Below are positions 9,229 to 19,194 of a DNA stretch of 64,000 bases, in pieces (position 1 is the stretch's first letter; every line of letters begins with the position of its first letter). The notes under the pieces were generated by a model. It did not search any database, was not told the DNA's origin, and saw nothing but the letters and a program-made list of their open reading frames with translations. The stretch spans positions 248,001 to 312,000 of the forward strand of contig JASJBF010000001.1 in NCBI GenBank assembly GCA_030066685.1. The letters are read 5' to 3'. The translations under genes were made by a program, and so were the position numbers. This DNA comes from Kiloniellales bacterium (GTDB lineage Bacteria; Pseudomonadota; Alphaproteobacteria; Kiloniellales; JAKSBE01).

Positions 9229-9693
9229 CTAAAGCCGCCAGCGGCACCAGGCGCCGCGGCGGCGGAGTTGCTGGCTGCGGAGGGCCAGCTCCTCGACGTC
9301 GAAGCCCTGGGATTCCAGCCATTGCCAGCCCGGTCCGCGCCAGGCGACAGCCCTGAAGTCGACCCGGCCCCGGTCGTCGAAATGCACGCCCTCGGCTTGC
9401 AGCAGACGCCGTTGGCGCAGATCGCCGTCACCGCCGTCCTTTCGGTCGCTGACCTTGCCCTGGGCGTTGATGATCCGGTGCCAGGGGAGGTCCTGACTGG
9501 CGGGAAGCTGGGCCAGGGCGCGACCGACGATACGCGCAGAGCCCAGGCCCAGAACGAAGGCGACCTGACCATAGGTCGCGACTTCGCCGGCCGGCACCTG
9601 ACGGATGACCGCCGCGATCCGCGGGTCGGCCACGCTTCGGTCGAGCTTTCCCGGCCGCCCGGTTCTGCGTTCTGCACGTTGGGCCCGGGTCAT
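9229..9693 (-). CDS. Alkyltransferase-like protein (MGMT fold, catalytic Cys replaced by Trp)
   Basis: 154 residues. The protein matches the DNA-binding domain of O6-methylguanine-DNA methyltransferases: helix-turn-helix region [15 protein letters not shown] (about 36-50), then ARIVGRAL (arginine-finger helix) and the active-site loop. In that loop the usual PCHR is PWHR at residues 70-73, with Trp71 in place of the acceptor cysteine. This is the hallmark of alkyltransferase-like (ATL/YbaZ) proteins, which bind O6-alkylguanine without repairing it and recruit nucleotide excision repair. Most ATLs are 100-130 residues; here about 45 residues follow the core, rich in Trp and Arg. The gene stands alone on the minus strand between the palindrome cluster and the nuo operon. 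Confidence 0.85.
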   Translation of the reverse strand: MTRAQRAERRTGRPGKLDRSVADPRIAAVIRQVPAGEVATYGQVAFVLGLGSARIVGRALAQLPASQDLPWHRIINAQGKVSDRKDGGDGDLRQRRLLQAEGVHFDDRGRVDFRAVAWRGPGWQWLESQGFDVEELALRSQQLRRRGAWCRWRL

Positions 9694-9771
9694 TGCTTCA
9701 GCCCTCGTCGGTGGAGATTCGGACCAGGAATACTAGGACAAAATCGAGAGTTCCGGGGTGTGCCTTTGGGC

Positions 9772-9800
9772 TTTCCGCGTCCGGTCCACGGTCCTATACT
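9772..9800 (+). promoter_or_regulatory. Putative promoter of the nuo operon
   Basis: A near-perfect TATACT -10 hexamer (9795-9800) has a weak TTTCCG -35-like hexamer 17 bases upstream (9772-9777). It lies about 90 bases before nuoA and 80-110 bases to the right of the divergent ATL gene start. The intervening leader of 90 bases holds no recognisable riboregulator. Confidence 0.45.
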
Positions 9801-9890
9801 CCCGGCCGCCTGCCGCTCGCGGGACGTGAGTTGAGGTGTCCCACGGCGCTGGCCTTGGCAGGTTTCGGATCAGAGAGGTCTGGCGGCCCG

Positions 9891-10259
9891 ATGGAGAATA
9901 CTCTCATCATCGAATACCTGCCGATCTTGATCTTTATCGGGATTGCGATCGGCTTGGCAGTGGTGATCGTCGCTGCCTCCTACATCCTGGGTGAACAACG
10001 TCCGGACAGCGAGAAGGTCTCCGCCTACGAATGCGGATTCGAGGCCTTCGACGACGCGCGAAGCCGCTTCGACGTGCGCTTCTATTTGGTGGCGATTCTG
10101 TTCATTATTTTCGATCTGGAAGTGGCCTTCCTCTTTCCCTGGGCCGTATCATTAAATGAGACCGGCGTCTTTGGGTTCTGGTCGATGATGGTCTTCCTGG
10201 CGATCCTGACCGTCGGCTTCATCTACGAATGGAAGAAGGGAGCCCTGGAATGGGAGTAG
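9891..10259 (+). CDS. nuoA: NADH-quinone oxidoreductase subunit A
   Basis: 122 residues from the ATG at 9891; the longer open frame from 9693 lies over the promoter and the ATL 5' end. Three transmembrane segments are visible, at about 8-30, 62-83 and 90-112. The conserved [24 protein letters not shown] stretch lies in the first loop and second helix, including the quinone-site cysteine. It is a membrane-arm subunit at the junction with NuoH. It is the first gene of the 14-gene nuo operon and overlaps nuoB by 10 bases. Confidence 0.95.
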   Translation: MENTLIIEYLPILIFIGIAIGLAVVIVAASYILGEQRPDSEKVSAYECGFEAFDDARSRFDVRFYLVAILFIIFDLEVAFLFPWAVSLNETGVFGFWSMMVFLAILTVGFIYEWKKGALEWE

Positions 10260-10798
10260 AGGCCGATCTCCGAGGACAGATGCCGCTCCAGCCGGGAGCG
10301 CAGCAGGAGCAGGTGCTGCGCCGGGTGACCGAGGAAATCGGCGAAAAGGGCTTCGTGGTCGCTCAGCTCGACAAGCTGGCCGCCTGGGCGCAGACCGGGT
10401 CGCTCTGGCCGATGACCTTCGGGCTGGCGTGCTGTGCCGTCGAAATGATGCACACCGGTTGCAGCCGCTACGACCTTGACCGTTTCGGGATCATCTTTCG
10501 CCCGAGCCCGCGGCAGTCGGACGTGATGATCGTCGCCGGCACCTTGACCAACAAGATGGCGCCGGCCCTGCGCAAGGTCTACGACCAGATGGCGGAGCCG
10601 CGCTGGGTGATATCCATGGGCTCCTGCGCAAACGGCGGCGGCTATTACCACTATTCCTATTCGGTGGTGCGCGGCTGCGACCGTATCGTGCCCGTCGACA
10701 TCTATGTGCCAGGCTGCCCGCCCACGGCGGAGGCACTGCTCTATGGCTTCCTCCAGCTGCAGAAGAAGATCCGGCGCGAAGCCGGCATGAAGGTGTAA
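10250..10798 (+). CDS. nuoB: NADH-quinone oxidoreductase subunit B
   Basis: 182 residues from the ATG at 10250, preceded by AAGGGA at 9 bases; an alternative in-frame ATG at 10229 lies within nuoA. Ligands of the terminal [4Fe-4S] cluster N2 are visible: the tandem Cys61-Cys62 in [10 protein letters not shown], Cys126 in GSCAN and Cys156 in PGCPP. N2 passes electrons to quinone at the NuoB/NuoD interface. The subunit sits in the peripheral arm. It overlaps nuoA, which implies translational coupling. Confidence 0.96.
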   Translation: MGVEADLRGQMPLQPGAQQEQVLRRVTEEIGEKGFVVAQLDKLAAWAQTGSLWPMTFGLACCAVEMMHTGCSRYDLDRFGIIFRPSPRQSDVMIVAGTLTNKMAPALRKVYDQMAEPRWVISMGSCANGGGYYHYSYSVVRGCDRIVPVDIYVPGCPPTAEALLYGFLQLQKKIRREAGMKV

Positions 10799-10843
10799 GG
10801 CAAGGCCGTCGGCGACTGGAAGAAACGGTATTGGAAGGCTGGC

Positions 10844-11461
10844 ATGGATGAGGCCCTCAGGGATCTCGGCGACTACGTCGCGGCCGCACAACCGGGTATC
10901 GAGTCCGAGATCGCTTACAGCGAGCTGATGCTGCGCTCGGAAGCTTCGGCGCTCATCAAGCTCCTGACTTTCCTGCGCGACGATCAGAACTGCCAGTTCA
11001 AGCAGCTTATCGACGTCACCGCGGTGGACTTTCCGGAGCGCCGCCCGCGCTTCGACGTGATCTACAACCTGCTGTCGCACAAGCAGAACCAGAGGATCCG
11101 CATCAAGATCGCCGCAGAGGAGGAAACCGCAGTTCCCTCGGCCTGCGAAGTCTACAGCACCGCCAACTGGTTCGAGCGGGAAGTCTGGGACCTTTACGGT
11201 CTCTTCTTCGACAACCACCCGGACCTGCGCCGCATTCTGACCGACTACGGTTTCGAAGGTCATCCCCTGCGCAAGGACTTTCCGCTCACCGGCTACGTCG
11301 AGGTGCGCTACGACGAGGAGCAGAAGCGTGTCGTTTACGAGCCGGTGAAGCTGGTCCAGGAGTTCCGCAACTTCGACTTCGAGAGCCCCTGGGAAGGCAT
11401 GCTGCAGCAACTGCCGGGCGACGAGAAGGCGGAGGCCGACGGCGAGGGAGGCAAGCCCTGA
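10844..11461 (+). CDS. nuoC: NADH-quinone oxidoreductase subunit C
   Basis: 205 residues with the 30-kDa subunit signature [22 protein letters not shown] around residues 110-130 and [10 protein letters not shown] around 142-151. It is a cluster-free connecting-module subunit that packs against NuoD. As in most alphaproteobacteria, nuoC and nuoD are separate genes rather than the enterobacterial nuoCD fusion. It shares one base with nuoD. The C-terminal ~15 residues are Glu/Gly-rich and probably disordered. Confidence 0.95.
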   Translation: MDEALRDLGDYVAAAQPGIESEIAYSELMLRSEASALIKLLTFLRDDQNCQFKQLIDVTAVDFPERRPRFDVIYNLLSHKQNQRIRIKIAAEEETAVPSACEVYSTANWFEREVWDLYGLFFDNHPDLRRILTDYGFEGHPLRKDFPLTGYVEVRYDEEQKRVVYEPVKLVQEFRNFDFESPWEGMLQQLPGDEKAEADGEGGKP

Positions 11462-12639
11462 TGCCCGAAGCCAAGATCAAGCCGTTGACGCTCAATTTCG
11501 GGCCGCAGCATCCGGCGGCCCATGGCGTGCTTCGCCTGGTGCTGGAGATGGACGGCGAGGTGGTGACCCGGGCCGACCCGCACATCGGCCTGCTGCACCG
11601 CGGCACCGAGAAGCTGATCGAGTACAAGACCTATCTGCAGGCGGTGCCGTACTTCGACCGGCTCGACTACGTCTCGCCGATGAATCAGGAGCACGCCTTC
11701 GCCCTGGCGGTGGAGAAGCTGCTCGGAATCGTCGTGCCGCCGCGCGGCCAGTACGTCCGCGTGCTCTACAGCGAAATCGGCCGGATCCTGAACCACATCC
11801 TGAACCTCACGACCTTTGCTCTCGACGTCGGCGCCATGACACCGATCCTCTGGGGCTTCGAGGAACGCGAGCGCCTGATGGAGTTCTACGAGCGGGCCTC
11901 CGGCGCGCGGTTGCACGCCGCCTACTTCCGGCCCGGCGGCGTGCACCAGGACCTCCCGGCCGGGCTGCTGGAGGACATCGCCGAGTTCTGCAAGACCTTT
12001 CCACAGGCGATCGACCATATGGAAGGCCTGCTGACCGACAACCGGATCTTCAGGCAGCGGACCGTCGACATCGGCGTGGTCAGCGCCGAGGAGTGCTACG
12101 ACCTCGGCTTCAGCGGCCCCATGCTGCGCGGCTCCGGCGTGCCCTGGGACCTGCGCCGGGCCCAGCCCTACGATTGCTACGCCGACCTGGACTTCGAGAT
12201 TCCGATCGGCAAGAACGGCGACTGCTTCGACCGCTACCTGGTGCGGATCGAGGAGATGCGCCAGAGCCTGCGGATCATGGAACAGTGCGTCGAGCGCATG
12301 CCGGACGGGCCGGTCAGCGTCGAGAACAACAAGATCACGCCGCCCAAGCGCGGCGAGATGAAGCGCTCGATGGAGGCGCTGATCCACCACTTCAAGCTCT
12401 ACACCGAGGGCTACCACGTGCCGCCGGGCGAGACCTATACGGCGGTCGAAGCGCCCAAGGGCGAGTTCGGCGTCTATCTGGTTGCCGACGGCTCGAACCG
12501 CCCCTACAAGTGCAAGATCCGCGCGCCGGGCTTCGCCCACCTGCAGGCCATGGACCACATGTCCCGAGGACACATGCTGGCCGACACGGTGGCGCTGATC
12601 GGCTCAATGGATATCGTCTTTGGCGAGATCGACCGATGA
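11461..12639 (+). CDS. nuoD: NADH-quinone oxidoreductase subunit D
   Basis: 392 residues. The 49-kDa subunit forms the quinone-reduction pocket. The N-terminal [14 protein letters not shown] (about 12-25) contributes the quinone-binding histidine loop and [11 protein letters not shown] follows. The C-terminal motif [12 protein letters not shown] is intact. The ancestral [NiFe]-hydrogenase-like fold has lost its metal site, as in all NuoD. The start ATG overlaps the nuoC stop by one base, and the stop overlaps the nuoE start (ATGA). Confidence 0.97.
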   Translation: MPEAKIKPLTLNFGPQHPAAHGVLRLVLEMDGEVVTRADPHIGLLHRGTEKLIEYKTYLQAVPYFDRLDYVSPMNQEHAFALAVEKLLGIVVPPRGQYVRVLYSEIGRILNHILNLTTFALDVGAMTPILWGFEERERLMEFYERASGARLHAAYFRPGGVHQDLPAGLLEDIAEFCKTFPQAIDHMEGLLTDNRIFRQRTVDIGVVSAEECYDLGFSGPMLRGSGVPWDLRRAQPYDCYADLDFEIPIGKNGDCFDRYLVRIEEMRQSLRIMEQCVERMPDGPVSVENNKITPPKRGEMKRSMEALIHHFKLYTEGYHVPPGETYTAVEAPKGEFGVYLVADGSNRPYKCKIRAPGFAHLQAMDHMSRGHMLADTVALIGSMDIVFGEIDR

Positions 12640-13256
12640 AGGCATCCAGTTTTCCCGACGCCGAAAGCGGCGGCTTCAGCTTCTCGCCGGAGAACGATAC
12701 CCGCGCGAAGGCGATCGTCGGCCGCTATCCCGAGGGGCGCCAGGCCAGCGCGGTCTTGGCGCTGCTCGATCTGGCGCAGCGCCAGAACGATGGCTGGCTG
12801 TCGGGCGAGGCGATCGAGTACGTCGCCGATTACCTCGATATCGCGCCGATCCGAGCGCACGAGGTCGCGACCTTCTACTCGATGTTCAATCTCGAACCGG
12901 TCGGCAAGTACTTTATCCAGGTCTGCCGGACAACGCCCTGCTGGCTCTGCGGCTCCGATGACCTGACACAGCTCTGTCGCGACAAGCTCGGGATCGAAAA
13001 GGGCGGGACCACTGAGGACGGGCTCTTCACCCTGGTCGAGGTCGAGTGCCTCGGCGCCTGCGCCAACGCACCCATGGTGCAGATCAACGACGACTACTAC
13101 GAGGACCTCAACGCCGAGCGCCTGGCCGAGATCCTGGACGCCCTCAAGGCGGGCCGCGAGGTCAAGGTCGGCTCCCAAAGCGGACGGCAGTCCTCGGCTC
13201 CCGACGGCGGGCCCAAGACCCTGGTCGACGTTGCCCCGGCGGGTGGAGACGCCTGA
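12636..13256 (+). CDS. nuoE: NADH-quinone oxidoreductase subunit E
   Basis: 206 residues starting at the ATG that overlaps the nuoD stop codon. It is a thioredoxin-like fold with the [2Fe-2S] cluster N1a ligands Cys97, Cys102, Cys138 and Cys142 (CRTTPC and CLGAC). The protein works with NuoF in the NADH-oxidising module. Beyond residue ~170 there is a Gly/Ser/Asp-rich tail, so it is longer than the ~166-residue E. coli form, as is normal in alphaproteobacteria. The stop overlaps the nuoF start by one base. Confidence 0.96.
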   Translation: MKASSFPDAESGGFSFSPENDTRAKAIVGRYPEGRQASAVLALLDLAQRQNDGWLSGEAIEYVADYLDIAPIRAHEVATFYSMFNLEPVGKYFIQVCRTTPCWLCGSDDLTQLCRDKLGIEKGGTTEDGLFTLVEVECLGACANAPMVQINDDYYEDLNAERLAEILDALKAGREVKVGSQSGRQSSAPDGGPKTLVDVAPAGGDA

Positions 13257-14542
13257 TGCTGCAGGACAAGGATCGCATCTTCACCAACCTCTACGGCCAG
13301 GACGACTGGCGCCTCGAAGGCGCCCGGCGCCGCGGCGTCTGGAGCGAGGTCAAGTCCCAGATCGAGCTGGGCCGCGACAAGATCATCGAGCTGGTCAAGG
13401 ACTCCGACCTGCGCGGCCGGGGCGGGGCGGGCTTCCCGACCGGCCTCAAGTGGTCCTTCATGCCCAAGGATCCGGGCGACCGTCCGGCCTACCTGGTGGT
13501 CAACGCCGACGAGTCCGAACCGGGCACTTGCAAGGATCGCGAGATCCTGCGCAACGACCCGCACCGCCTGCTGGAGGGCTGCCTGGTCGCCGGCTTCGCC
13601 ATGGGCGCCAGCGCCTGCTACATCTACATCCGCGGCGAGTTCTTCAACGAGGCCTCCAACGTCCAGGTCGCCATCGAGGAGGCCTACGACGCCGGCCTGC
13701 TCGGCAAGAACGCCTGCGGCACCGGCTACGACTACGACGTCTACCTGCACCGCGGCGCCGGCGCTTACATCTGCGGCGAGGAGACCGCCCTGCTGGAGAG
13801 CCTGGAGGGCAAGAAGGGCCAGCCGCGCCTGAAGCCGCCGTTCCCGGCCATGGTCGGTCTCTACGGCTGTCCGACGACCATCAACAACGTCGAGACCATC
13901 GCCGTGGTGCCCGAGATCCTGCGCCGCGGCGTGCCCTGGTGGAGCGCCCTCGGCCGGCCCAAGAACACCGGTACCAAGATCTTCTCGATCTCCGGCCACG
14001 TGAACCAGCCCTGCAACGTCGAGGAGGAGATGGGCATCCCCTTGAAGGAGCTAATCGACAAGCACGCCGGCGGGGTCCGCGGCGGCTGGGACAACCTGCT
14101 GGCGGTGATCCCCGGCGGCTCCTCGGTGCCCTGCCTGCCCAAGCCGATCTGCGATTCTGTGCTGATGGACTTCGACAGCCTGCGCGAGGTCAAGTCGGGT
14201 CTCGGCACGGCGGCGGTGATCGTCATGGACAAGTCGACCGACATCGTCGCGGCAATCCAGCGGCTCGCCCATTTCTACATGCATGAGAGCTGCGGCCAGT
14301 GCACGCCCTGCCGCGAAGGCACGGGCTGGATGTGGCGGGTCCTGACCCGGATGATCGAAGGCCGTGCCGACGTCGAGGAAATCGACACCCTGCTCGACGT
14401 GACCTACCAGGTCGAAGGCCACACCATCTGCGCGCTCGGCGATGCCGCGGCCTGGCCGGTGCAGGGCCTGATCCGGCACTTCCGGCCCGAGCTCGAGCGC
14501 CGGATCGTCGAGTACAAGAAGACGGCGCAGGCGGCGGAGTAG
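13256..14542 (+). CDS. nuoF: NADH-quinone oxidoreductase subunit F
   Basis: 428 residues. It carries FMN and the NADH site: the glycine-rich [13 protein letters not shown] loop (about 58-70) and the [13 protein letters not shown] segment. The [4Fe-4S] cluster N3 ligands are Cys346, Cys349 and Cys352 (CGQCTPC) plus Cys392 in [12 protein letters not shown] is oxidised here and electrons enter complex I. The start overlaps nuoE by one base and nuoG follows after 5 bases. Confidence 0.97.
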   Translation: MLQDKDRIFTNLYGQDDWRLEGARRRGVWSEVKSQIELGRDKIIELVKDSDLRGRGGAGFPTGLKWSFMPKDPGDRPAYLVVNADESEPGTCKDREILRNDPHRLLEGCLVAGFAMGASACYIYIRGEFFNEASNVQVAIEEAYDAGLLGKNACGTGYDYDVYLHRGAGAYICGEETALLESLEGKKGQPRLKPPFPAMVGLYGCPTTINNVETIAVVPEILRRGVPWWSALGRPKNTGTKIFSISGHVNQPCNVEEEMGIPLKELIDKHAGGVRGGWDNLLAVIPGGSSVPCLPKPICDSVLMDFDSLREVKSGLGTAAVIVMDKSTDIVAAIQRLAHFYMHESCGQCTPCREGTGWMWRVLTRMIEGRADVEEIDTLLDVTYQVEGHTICALGDAAAWPVQGLIRHFRPELERRIVEYKKTAQAAE

Positions 14543-14547
14543 GGACC

Positions 14548-16608
14548 TTGGCCAAGCTGACCATCGACGGCCGGGAGATCGAGGTCGAGGACGGCATCAC
14601 CGTGCTCCAGGCCTGCGAGCTGGCAGGGATCGAGATCCCGCGCTTCTGCTACCACGAGCGGCTGTCGGTCGCCGGCAACTGCCGCATGTGCCTGGTCGAG
14701 ATGGAGCGCTCGCCCAAGCCCATCGCCTCCTGCGCCATGCCGGTCGCCGAGGGCATGGTGATCCACACCGACACGCCGGGGGTCAAGAAGGCCCGGCGGG
14801 GCGTCATGGAGTTCCTGCTGATCAACCATCCGCTCGACTGCCCGATCTGCGATCAGGGCGGCGAGTGCGACCTGCAGGACCAGGCCATGGCCTACGGTTT
14901 CGACAGCAGCCGCTACGAGGAGAACAAGCGGGCGGTCAAAGAGAAGTACATGGGTCCCCTGATCAAGACGATCATGACCCGCTGCATCCACTGCACGCGC
15001 TGCGTCCGACTGGCGACCGAGGTCGCCGGGGTCGAGGAGCTCGGCGCCCTCGGCCGCGGCGAGCACCTGGAGATCTCGACCCTGGAGCGGGCGATCGATT
15101 CCGAACTCTCCGGCAATCTGGTCGACGTCTGCCCGGTCGGCGCCTTGACCTCAAAACCCTATGCCTTTTCCGCACGGCCTTGGGAGCTGCGCAAGACGCC
15201 GTCAATCGACGCCCTGGACGCGGTCGGCTCCAACATCCGGGTCGACTGCCGTGGCCGCGAGGTCATGCGGGTGCTGCCGCGCCTGCACGAGGACGTCAAC
15301 GAGGAATGGATCTCGGACAAGACCCGCCACGCCTGCGACGGGCTTCGCCGCCAGCGCCTCGACCGTCCCTATGTCCGGCGCGACGGCAAGCTTCAGGAGG
15401 CGACCTGGGACGAGGCCTTCAAGGCCATCGCCGATCGCCTGTCCGGCCTCTCCGGCGAGAGGATCGCGGCCGTCGCCGGCGACCTCTGCGACGCCGAATC
15501 CATGCTGGCCTTGAAGGACCTGGTGGCGGCCCTGGGCTCGCCCAACCTGGACTGCCGCCAGGACGGTGCGAAGCTGGAGGGCGGAACCCGCGCCGGCTAC
15601 ATCTTCAACACGACCATCGCCGGCATCGAGCAGGCCGACGCGGCGCTGCTGATCGGCACCAATCCCCGTTGGGAAGCGGCCCTGGTCAACGCGCGCCTGC
15701 GCAAGCGCTTCCTCATGGGCGGCTTCCGGGTCGGCGTGATCGGCCCCCAGGTCGACCTGACGTATCGAAGCGACTATCTGGGCGCCGGGCCCGAGACCCT
15801 TAAGGAGCTGGCCGAGGGCCGCGGCGCCGGGGCCGAGCTGCTTAAGTCGGTCGAGAAACCCATGCTGGTGCTGGGCATGGGCGCCTTGGCGCGCCCCGAC
15901 GGCGGCGCCGTGCTGGGCCTGGCGCGCCGGGCGGCCGAGGCCCTGGGCCTGGTCAAGGACGGGTGGAACGGCTTTAACGTCCTGCACAGGGCGGCAGCGA
16001 GGGTGGGTGGCCTCGACCTCGGGTTTCTGCCGCAGCCTGGGGGCAGGGACCTGGCGGGCATCTTGGAGGGTGCGGGCAAGGGCGAAATCGAGGCGGTCTT
16101 CCTGCTCGGCGCAGACGAGATCGACATGGCGGCCCTGGGCCAGGCCTTCGTGGTCTACCAGGGCCATCACGGCGACGCCGGCGCGCACCGCGCCGACGTG
16201 ATCCTGCCGGGCGCCGCCTACACCGAGAAGAACGGCACCTACGTCAACACCGAGGGCCGGGTGCAGCTGGCCCGCCTGGCCGGTTTCCCGCCCGGCGACG
16301 CGCGCGAAGACTGGACCATCCTGCGCGCGCTGTCGGAGGCCTTCGGCAAGCCCTTGCCCTACAACAACCTCGGCGAGCTGCGCCAGCGCCTGGTCCAGGC
16401 CAACGAGGTCTTCGGCGCGGTCGATCAGGTCCAGGCCGCGCCCTGGGGCGCCTTCGGGGCCGAGGGGGCGCTGGATCCGGCGCCTTTCATATCGCCGATC
16501 GACAACTTCTACATGACCGATCCGATCAGTCGGGCCTCGGAGACCATGGCCGCCTGCACCGAGGCGTTCGTCTCCGGCCGGGGGGAGGCGACCGGCACCC
16601 ATGGCTGA
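14548..16608 (+). CDS. nuoG: NADH-quinone oxidoreductase subunit G
   Basis: 686 residues from a TTG start at 14548, preceded by GGAG. No ATG gives the correct N-terminus, and [13 protein letters not shown] matches the family. [2Fe-2S] N1b ligands are Cys34, Cys45, Cys48 and Cys62. The [4Fe-4S] N5 ligands are His94, Cys98, Cys101 and Cys107. N4 uses CIHCTRC at 146-152 and a Cys near 195 (VCPVG). The remainder is a molybdopterin-oxidoreductase-like domain without metal ligands. The extra N7 cluster motif of enterobacterial NuoG is not seen. The stop overlaps nuoH by 8 bases. Confidence 0.96.
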   Translation: MAKLTIDGREIEVEDGITVLQACELAGIEIPRFCYHERLSVAGNCRMCLVEMERSPKPIASCAMPVAEGMVIHTDTPGVKKARRGVMEFLLINHPLDCPICDQGGECDLQDQAMAYGFDSSRYEENKRAVKEKYMGPLIKTIMTRCIHCTRCVRLATEVAGVEELGALGRGEHLEISTLERAIDSELSGNLVDVCPVGALTSKPYAFSARPWELRKTPSIDALDAVGSNIRVDCRGREVMRVLPRLHEDVNEEWISDKTRHACDGLRRQRLDRPYVRRDGKLQEATWDEAFKAIADRLSGLSGERIAAVAGDLCDAESMLALKDLVAALGSPNLDCRQDGAKLEGGTRAGYIFNTTIAGIEQADAALLIGTNPRWEAALVNARLRKRFLMGGFRVGVIGPQVDLTYRSDYLGAGPETLKELAEGRGAGAELLKSVEKPMLVLGMGALARPDGGAVLGLARRAAEALGLVKDGWNGFNVLHRAAARVGGLDLGFLPQPGGRDLAGILEGAGKGEIEAVFLLGADEIDMAALGQAFVVYQGHHGDAGAHRADVILPGAAYTEKNGTYVNTEGRVQLARLAGFPPGDAREDWTILRALSEAFGKPLPYNNLGELRQRLVQANEVFGAVDQVQAAPWGAFGAEGALDPAPFISPIDNFYMTDPISRASETMAACTEAFVSGRGEATGTHG

Positions 16609-17614
16609 TTTCGTCAACTGGGCCTTCTGGGACAGCTACCTGGGACAGGGCGTCATCATCGTCGCCCAGATCATTGCCATCCTGGTGCCGCTCCTGCTGT
16701 CCGTGGCCTACCTGACCTACGCCGAGCGCAAGGTTATCGGCGGCATGCAGCTGCGCAAGGGGCCCAACGTCGTCGGCCCCTTCGGACTGCTCCAGCCCAT
16801 TGCCGATGCGCTCAAGCTGCTGTTCAAGGAGACGATCCTGCCCGCCGGGGCCAACCCGGTGGTGTTCCTGATGGCGCCGATGTTGACCTTCATCCTGGCC
16901 TTGATCGCCTGGGCGGTCATTCCCGTGGGCGCCGGACTGGTTCTGGCCGACATCAACGTCGGCATGCTCTATCTCTTCGCGATCTCCTCGCTCGGCGTCT
17001 ACGGCGTGATCATGGCCGGCTGGGCCTCGAACTCGAAGTATCCCTTCCTCGGCGCCCTGCGCTCGGCGGCGCAGATGGTGTCCTACGAAGTCTCCATGGG
17101 CTTCGTGATCATCACCGTGATCCTGTTCGCAGGCTCGCTGAACCTGTCTGACATCGTCGAGGCCCAGCGGGATGGCTGGTTCATCTTCAGCATGTTGCTG
17201 CCGATGTTCGTGGTCTTTTTCACCTCGATTCTGGCGGAGACCAACCGTTCGCCCTTCGACCTGCCGGAGGGCGAGTCGGAACTGGTCGCCGGCTTCTTCG
17301 TCGAGTACTCGGCGATGACCTTCGCCCTCTTCTTTCTGGGCGAATACGCCAACATGATCCTGATGAGCGCGATGACCGCGATCCTGTTCCTGGGCGGCTG
17401 GCTGCCGCCGATCGACGTCGCGCCCTTCAATTGGATCCCGGGGCCGATCTGGTTCGCCGCCAAGATCGCCCTGGTCCTTTTTGGGTTCCTCTGGGTCCGC
17501 GCGACCTTCCCGCGCTTCCGCTACGACCAGCTGATGCGTCTGGGCTGGAAGGTTTTTCTGCCGCTGACCCTGCTGTGGGTCTTCTTGACCGCGGCCTATG
17601 TGGTCTTCGTCTGA
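16601..17614 (+). CDS. nuoH: NADH-quinone oxidoreductase subunit H
   Basis: 337 residues and eight predicted transmembrane segments. The [16 protein letters not shown] loop (about 45-61) and the [19 protein letters not shown] loop (about 211-229) are the conserved cytoplasmic loops lining the quinone chamber. It is the membrane anchor linking the peripheral arm to the proton-pumping arm. The gene starts within nuoG and is followed by a 59-base gap before nuoI. Confidence 0.97.
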   Translation: MADFVNWAFWDSYLGQGVIIVAQIIAILVPLLLSVAYLTYAERKVIGGMQLRKGPNVVGPFGLLQPIADALKLLFKETILPAGANPVVFLMAPMLTFILALIAWAVIPVGAGLVLADINVGMLYLFAISSLGVYGVIMAGWASNSKYPFLGALRSAAQMVSYEVSMGFVIITVILFAGSLNLSDIVEAQRDGWFIFSMLLPMFVVFFTSILAETNRSPFDLPEGESELVAGFFVEYSAMTFALFFLGEYANMILMSAMTAILFLGGWLPPIDVAPFNWIPGPIWFAAKIALVLFGFLWVRATFPRFRYDQLMRLGWKVFLPLTLLWVFLTAAYVVFV

Positions 17615-17673
17615 GGGGGCGGCCATGCGGGGCAGCGTGAGTCGGATTTCGCGGGGGGAAGGGAAGAGCTGAC

Positions 17674-18162
17674 ATGTCGTTCCTCGATCGCACCGCGCGC
17701 TCCTTTCTCCTGCTCGAGCTGCTCTCGGGCCTCTGGCTGACCCTGCGCTACCTGTTCAAGCCGAAGGTCACCTTGAACTATCCCTACGAGAAGGGGCCGC
17801 TGAGCCCCCGCTTCCGGGGCGAGCATGCACTCAGACGCTATCCCAACGGCGAGGAGCGCTGCATCGCCTGCAAGCTCTGCGAAGCGATCTGCCCGGCCCA
17901 GGCCATCACCATCGAGGCCGAGCCGCGCGAGGACGGCAGCCGGCGGACGACGCGCTACGACATCGACATGACCAAGTGCATCTACTGCGGCTTCTGCCAG
18001 GAAGCCTGCCCGGTGGACGCCATCGTGGAAGGGCCGAACTTCGAGTTCGCCGCCGAGACCCGCGAGGAGCTCTTCTACAACAAAGAGAAGCTGCTCGCGA
18101 ACGGCGAACGCTGGGAGCAGGAGATCGCGCTCAACATCTCGCTCGATGCACCTTATCGATAG
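17674..18162 (+). CDS. nuoI: NADH-quinone oxidoreductase subunit I
   Basis: 162 residues. Two ferredoxin-type [4Fe-4S] motifs are intact: Cys63, Cys66, Cys69, Cys73 ([11 protein letters not shown]) and Cys102, Cys105, Cys108, Cys112 ([11 protein letters not shown]), which hold clusters N6a and N6b. The N-terminal amphipathic helix anchors the subunit on the membrane. It passes electrons from NuoG to NuoB. A 94-base gap with no feature follows before nuoJ. Confidence 0.97.
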   Translation: MSFLDRTARSFLLLELLSGLWLTLRYLFKPKVTLNYPYEKGPLSPRFRGEHALRRYPNGEERCIACKLCEAICPAQAITIEAEPREDGSRRTTRYDIDMTKCIYCGFCQEACPVDAIVEGPNFEFAAETREELFYNKEKLLANGERWEQEIALNISLDAPYR

Positions 18163-18256
18163 AGCCCGGGCGAGGGATGCCGAGACGACGTGAGGGGAAC
18201 CGGGGGATGAAGCAGCACAGCCTGGGCGGAAGGCCCGCCGAGAGGGAGCGCCGGTC

Positions 18257-18871
18257 ATGATCGTTCAGGCCCTGGCCTTCTATCTCTTTGCCGGGATCAC
18301 CCTGGCCTCTGCGGTCATGGTGATCTCCGCGCGCAACCCGGTGCATTCCGTTCTCTTCCTCATCCTGGCCTTCTTCAACGCCGCCGGGCTCTTCGTGCTG
18401 ATGGGCGCCGAGTTCCTGGCGATGATCCTGGTGGTGGTCTACGTCGGCGCGGTCGCGGTGCTCTTCCTCTTCGTGGTGATGATGCTGGACATCAACTTCG
18501 TCGCCCTGCGCGAAGGGGTGCTGCAGTACCTGCCGGTCGGCGGGCTGGTCGGCCTGATCCTGCTGATCGAGCTGATCCTGGTCGCCGCGGCCTGGTCGGT
18601 CGCGCCCGACGCCGAAGCGGTTGCCCGGGTGCCGGTCCCGCCGCCGGACCAGGTCGACAACACCAAGGCGCTGGGGCAGGTGCTCTACACCAAGTACATC
18701 TACCTCTTCCAGGCCTCTGGCCTGGTGCTGCTGATCGCCATGGTCGGCGCCATCGTCCTGACCCTGCGCCAGCGCGAGGGTGTGCGCCGCCAGTCGATCG
18801 CCCGCCAAATCGGACGCCGCCGCGACGAGGGCGTGGAGCTCAAGGACATGCCGAGCGGAAGCGGGGTCTGA
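18257..18871 (+). CDS. nuoJ: NADH-quinone oxidoreductase subunit J
   Basis: 204 residues with five hydrophobic segments. The conserved helix [23 protein letters not shown] (about residues 55-77), which carries the pi-bulge, is present. A GAGAREGIERE-type start is replaced here by [13 protein letters not shown], which is normal. An SD-like GAGAGGGA precedes the ATG. A charged C-terminal tail after ~178 is cytoplasmic. nuoK starts 4 bases after the stop. Confidence 0.94.
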   Translation: MIVQALAFYLFAGITLASAVMVISARNPVHSVLFLILAFFNAAGLFVLMGAEFLAMILVVVYVGAVAVLFLFVVMMLDINFVALREGVLQYLPVGGLVGLILLIELILVAAAWSVAPDAEAVARVPVPPPDQVDNTKALGQVLYTKYIYLFQASGLVLLIAMVGAIVLTLRQREGVRRQSIARQIGRRRDEGVELKDMPSGSGV

Positions 18872-18875
18872 CGCA

Positions 18876-19187
18876 ATGTTCGAGATCGGCCTTGGGCACT
18901 ATCTGACGGTCGCCGCGATCCTCTTCACCCTGGGGATCTTCGGCATCTTCCTGAACCGCAAGAACGTCATCATCATCCTGATGTCGATCGAGCTGATGCT
19001 GCTGGCGGTCAACATCAACCTGGTCGCCTTCTCGACCCACCTCCAGGACCTCGTCGGCCAGGTCTTCGCGATGTTCGTCCTCACCGTGGCCGCGGCCGAG
19101 GCGGCCATCGGCCTGGCGATCCTGGTGGTCTTCTTCCGCAACCGCGGCTCCATCGAAGTCGAAGACGTCAACATGATGAAGGGCTGA
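18876..19187 (+). CDS. nuoK: NADH-quinone oxidoreductase subunit K
   Basis: 103 residues from the ATG at 18876; a longer frame from 18780 lies inside nuoJ. Three transmembrane helices carry the conserved membrane glutamates of the proton path: [15 protein letters not shown] around residues 32-46 and the [11 protein letters not shown] segment near 70. Length is typical (100-102). It lies between nuoJ and nuoL with gaps of 4 and 7 bases. Confidence 0.95.
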   Translation: MFEIGLGHYLTVAAILFTLGIFGIFLNRKNVIIILMSIELMLLAVNINLVAFSTHLQDLVGQVFAMFVLTVAAAEAAIGLAILVVFFRNRGSIEVEDVNMMKG

Positions 19188-19194
19188 CGCAGTT

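Noticed and set aside
12093-13256. 387-residue frame across nuoD and nuoE as a longer NuoE
   Set aside because: The first ~180 residues are an Arg/Pro-rich shadow of nuoD. NuoE homology begins exactly at the ATG at 12636.
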